The notes under the pieces: model-generated
What the model saw: only the letters and a program-made list of their open reading frames with translations
Told to the model about the DNA's origin: nothing
Databases searched by the model: none
Assembly: GCA_007127935.1 (NCBI GenBank)
Contig: SKYL01000077.1
Span: 1 to 6,959, forward strand
Reading direction: 5' to 3'
DNA: 6,959 nt
From: Halorhodospira sp.
GTDB taxonomy: Bacteria; Pseudomonadota; Gammaproteobacteria; Nitrococcales; Halorhodospiraceae
Made by a program: the position numbers and the translations under genes
Part shown: positions 4,892 through 6,959 of the stretch, piece after piece
How the letters are laid out: each line of letters starts with the position of its first letter
Numbering within the stretch: position 1 is the stretch's first letter

Positions 4892-5407
4892 ATGGCATTC
4901 TCGATGACCAACGCAGTGCGCACCCTGCTGCTTACCGCGGCCATGGCCACCGGCGCCCTGGCTGCCCTCCCCGGACATGCGGATGAGATCCACGACCAGC
5001 GGGCACTCTCCGGACTGGAAACCGGTAAGGGGATCTTTGACATCGGCATCGGCAACCCCGACACCATCGCCCGTATCCTGGAGGTTGTGGAGGAGACCAT
5101 GGACGGCATGGAGGCCCAGGGCGTCACCCCGGACCTCATCGTCGCCTTTCGCGGCCCATCGACCCGTTTTCTGGCGGCCGACGAGGACTTGATCCCCTTC
5201 GAACATCAAGTGACGGCCGAACGGATCGCCGAGCGTATCCGGCGGTTGGCGGACCGAGGCGTACGCATCGAGGCGTGCCACATCGCGCTGCGCGGCGTGG
5301 GTGTAGGGCCCGAGCAATTGCTGGAGCCGATAACCCCGGTGGCCAACACGTTCAACTCGCTGATCGGCTATCAGGCCAAGGGGTACGCACTGATCCCGAT
5401 CCTGTAA
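4892..5407 (+). CDS. Exported DsrE-family protein (171 aa)
   Basis: Member of the DsrE/DsrF-like superfamily (COG1416-type), but with a signal peptide. Residues 1-30 have a hydrophobic core (TLLLTAAMATGALAAL) and end PGHA before DEIHDQ, so it probably acts in the periplasm. The mature domain shows the family pattern: a first strand KGIFDIGIGNPDTIARILE (46-64), a central strand PDLIVAFRGPSTRFL (80-94) and the strand RGVRIEACHIAL (122-133) with the single mature cysteine, Cys129, at the place where family members carry their sulfur-binding or conserved Cys. It starts 23 bases after the RHH-TusA stop, so the two are probably co-transcribed. A periplasmic sulfur acceptor working with the lipoprotein rhodanese is a reasonable inference. 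An in-frame ATG four codons later (4904) is a minor alternative start. Confidence 0.85.
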   Translation: MAFSMTNAVRTLLLTAAMATGALAALPGHADEIHDQRALSGLETGKGIFDIGIGNPDTIARILEVVEETMDGMEAQGVTPDLIVAFRGPSTRFLAADEDLIPFEHQVTAERIAERIRRLADRGVRIEACHIALRGVGVGPEQLLEPITPVANTFNSLIGYQAKGYALIPIL

Positions 5408-5435
5408 CGGCGAGGGAGGGCATGCAGGATCGCCG
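5408..5435. other. Weak inverted repeat in the convergent gap
   Basis: CGGCGA (5408-5413) and TCGCCG (5430-5435) could pair across a 16-nt loop in the 31-base gap between the convergent dsrE-like and metF genes. It is short, the loop is long and there is no U-tract, so it is only a possible bidirectional end signal. Confidence 0.2.
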
Positions 5436-5438
5436 GAC

Positions 5439-6344
5439 TCAGGCGGCCACCACCGCCACTTCCGCCGGGTCGCGTTGCTCCCCGCCGGTCTCCGCCGAAA
5501 GGCCGAGATTGTGCCAAATGCGTTCGCTGATGGGCGCCTTGTTCAACGTGTAGAAGTGCAGCCCCGGCGCCCCGGCATCCAGCAGGTCCCGGCACATGTC
5601 GGTGACCACGTCGATGCCGTACTCCAGGCGTGACTGGGGGTCGTCGGCGTACGCCTCCATGCGCTTGGCCAGCCAGCGCGGGATCTCCGCCTTGCAGGCG
5701 GCGGCGAAGCGCGCCTGCTGCTCGTAGTTGGCCAGCGGCATCACGCCGGGGACGATGGGGATGTCGACACCGCGCTTCTCGCAGTCCTCCACGAACCGGT
5801 AGTAGCAGTCGGCGGAGTAGAAGAACTGGGTGATGGCCGAGTCGGCGCCGGCCCGCACCTTGCGCACGAAGTTGTCGAGATCGCCGCGGGCGTCGGGGGC
5901 CTCCGGGTGAAACTCCGGGTAACACCCCACCTCGATGCGGAAGTGATCGCCGGTGGTCTCCCGGATGAACGCCACCAACTCGTTGGCGTAGCGGAACTCA
6001 CCGATACTCACCGAGCCCGACGGCCGGTCACCCCGCAGCGCCACAATGTACCGCACCCCCTGTTCCCGGTACCCCTCCAGGATCTCGCGGATGCCGTCCC
6101 GGGTGGAGTCGATGCACGAGAGGTGGGGAGCGGCGGCCGCCGTGCTCTCCCGCTGGATCTCCGCCACCGTCTCGAAGGTCCGGTCGCGGGTCGAGCCGCC
6201 GGCGCCGAAGGTGACCGAGAAGAAGGCCGGGTTCAGCCGTTCCAACCGCTTCCGGGTCTCGCGCAGGTTGATCACACCCTGATCGGTCCGTGGCGGGAAA
6301 AACTCGAAGCTGAAGACGCGGCCGTGCTTCCTCTGACTCTCCAT
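5439..6344 (-). CDS. metF: Methylenetetrahydrofolate reductase (301 aa)
   Basis: Cytoplasmic flavoenzyme that reduces 5,10-methylene-THF to 5-methyl-THF, the methyl donor for methionine synthesis. Family landmarks are in order: SFEFFPPRT (12-20, Glu14 matching catalytic Glu28 of E. coli MetF), VTFGAGGSTRDRT (44-56), HLSCID (74-79), ALRGDRP (102-108, Asp106 matching the flavin/folate-contacting Asp), YPEFHPEAP (142-150), TQFFYSADCYYRF (172-184) and PIVPGVMPL (196-204). Length agrees with E. coli MetF (296 aa). The start is the ATG preceded by GGGGGAG at a 6-base spacing; another in-frame ATG 15 bases upstream has no ribosome binding site. It follows ahcY by 28 bases on the same strand, a common methyl-cycle pairing, and is convergent with the sulfur cluster. 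Nothing unusual was seen. Confidence 0.97.
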   Translation of the reverse strand: MESQRKHGRVFSFEFFPPRTDQGVINLRETRKRLERLNPAFFSVTFGAGGSTRDRTFETVAEIQRESTAAAAPHLSCIDSTRDGIREILEGYREQGVRYIVALRGDRPSGSVSIGEFRYANELVAFIRETTGDHFRIEVGCYPEFHPEAPDARGDLDNFVRKVRAGADSAITQFFYSADCYYRFVEDCEKRGVDIPIVPGVMPLANYEQQARFAAACKAEIPRWLAKRMEAYADDPQSRLEYGIDVVTDMCRDLLDAGAPGLHFYTLNKAPISERIWHNLGLSAETGGEQRDPAEVAVVAA

Positions 6345-6350
6345 CGATCG

Positions 6351-6357
6351 CTCCCCC
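6351..6357 (-). promoter_or_regulatory. Ribosome binding site deciding the metF start
   Basis: GGGGGAG on the minus strand, 6 bases before the ATG (6342-6344). It chooses this start over the in-frame ATG at 6357-6359, whose own upstream sequence lacks a purine-rich site. Confidence 0.8.
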
Positions 6358-6372
6358 ATTACGCCGAGCCGT

Positions 6373-6959
6373 TCAATACCGGTACCAATCCGGCTTGAAC
6401 GGCCCTTCCTTCGATACACCGATGTACTTGGCCTGCTCCTCGGTGAGTTCGGTCAGGTGGGCGCCGATCCGCTCCAAGTGGAGGCGGGCCACCTTCTCGT
6501 CCAGGTGCTTCGGCAGCACGTAAACGTCCTTCTCGTACTTGCCCGGGTTGGTGTACAGCTCGATCTGCGCCATCACTTGGTTGGTGAAGGAGTTGGACAT
6601 CACGAACGAGGGATGCCCGGTGGCGCAGCCGAGGTTTACCAGCCGCCCCTCGGCGAGCAGGATGATCCGCTTGCCGTCGGGGAAAATGATGTGGTCGACC
6701 TGCGGCTTGATGTTCTCCCGCTCGTACTGCTGCAGGCTGGCCACGTCGATCTCGTTGTCGAAGTGGCCAATGTTGCAGACGATGGCCTGGTCTTTCATCG
6801 CCTTCATGTGATCGTGGGTGATCACGTTGTAGTTGCCGGTGGCGGTGACGAAGATGTCGGCCACCGGGGCCGCCTCCTCCATGGTCACCACCTTGAAACC
6901 CTCCATGGCCGCCTGCAGGGCGCAGATCGGGTCGATCTCGGTGATCCAGACCTGGGCGC
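6373..6959 (-). CDS. ahcY: Adenosylhomocysteinase, C-terminal part
   Basis: NAD-dependent cytoplasmic enzyme that splits S-adenosylhomocysteine into adenosine and homocysteine, relieving inhibition of methyltransferases. The window holds the last 194 codons plus the stop; the 5' part lies beyond the right edge. The frame stays open to the edge, reading [19 protein letters not shown] at the start of the visible part. Highly conserved family segments follow: [10 protein letters not shown] in the NAD-binding domain, [60 protein letters not shown], and the family C-terminus PFKPDWYRY, which supports an intact end. It precedes metF on the same strand by 28 bases, so the two are probably one transcript. 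Internal methionine codons are not the start. Any promoter or riboswitch would be outside the window. Confidence 0.97.
   Translation of the reverse strand, partial: AQVWITEIDPICALQAAMEGFKVVTMEEAAPVADIFVTATGNYNVITHDHMKAMKDQAIVCNIGHFDNEIDVASLQQYERENIKPQVDHIIFPDGKRIILLAEGRLVNLGCATGHPSFVMSNSFTNQVMAQIELYTNPGKYEKDVYVLPKHLDEKVARLHLERIGAHLTELTEEQAKYIGVSKEGPFKPDWYRY

Noticed and set aside
6345..6372. Methionine-related riboswitch or promoter before metF
   Set aside because: Only 28 bases separate ahcY and metF, too short for a riboswitch; control is expected upstream of ahcY, outside the window.

Overview
The window is about 65% GC by eye and looks like a gammaproteobacterial chromosome segment. Sulfur-oxidising Chromatiales/Ectothiorhodospiraceae-type organisms are the best guess, because an accessory sulfur-trafficking gene set sits beside ordinary methyl-cycle genes. 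The taxon is an inference from gene content; no rRNA or other marker is present.

Layout. At the left edge is the 5' end of a minus-strand gene (1-163) for an exported protein resembling the DUF3365 (c-type heme sensor) family. A 380-bp divergent intergenic region follows. It holds an AT-rich island with short repeats (362-405) and a large GC-rich hairpin (446-508). Six plus-strand genes then read in one direction: a secreted monoheme c-type cytochrome (544-945), a YeeE/YedE-family sulfur transporter (964-2229), a triple-rhodanese lipoprotein (2292-3401), DsrE2 (3477-3977), a ribbon-helix-helix/TusA fusion (4224-4868) and an exported DsrE-family protein (4892-5407). Facing them on the minus strand are metF (5439-6344) and the C-terminal part of ahcY (6373 to the right edge), two genes of the S-adenosylmethionine/methionine cycle.

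How the genes may work together. The lipoprotein rhodanese, the exported DsrE protein and the cytochrome would act outside the inner membrane. The YeeE/YedE protein spans that membrane, and DsrE2 and the TusA domain act at or inside it. Together they look like a complete relay that captures sulfane sulfur in the periplasm, brings it across the membrane and hands it to cytoplasmic carriers, with a cytochrome that could take electrons. The TusA carrier is fused to a predicted DNA-binding domain, so the pathway may also report sulfur flux to transcription. This integrated model is inference; the individual family assignments are much firmer.

Every gap longer than about 60 bases inside the cluster contains a strong inverted repeat (446-508, 2238-2253, 3432-3461, 4031-4107). 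The last belongs to a dispersed-repeat-like element with a 31-bp perfect inverted repeat and three 19-nt tandem units. None has a proper U-tract, so they look more like RNA processing, stability or attenuation elements, or repeat DNA, than classical terminators.
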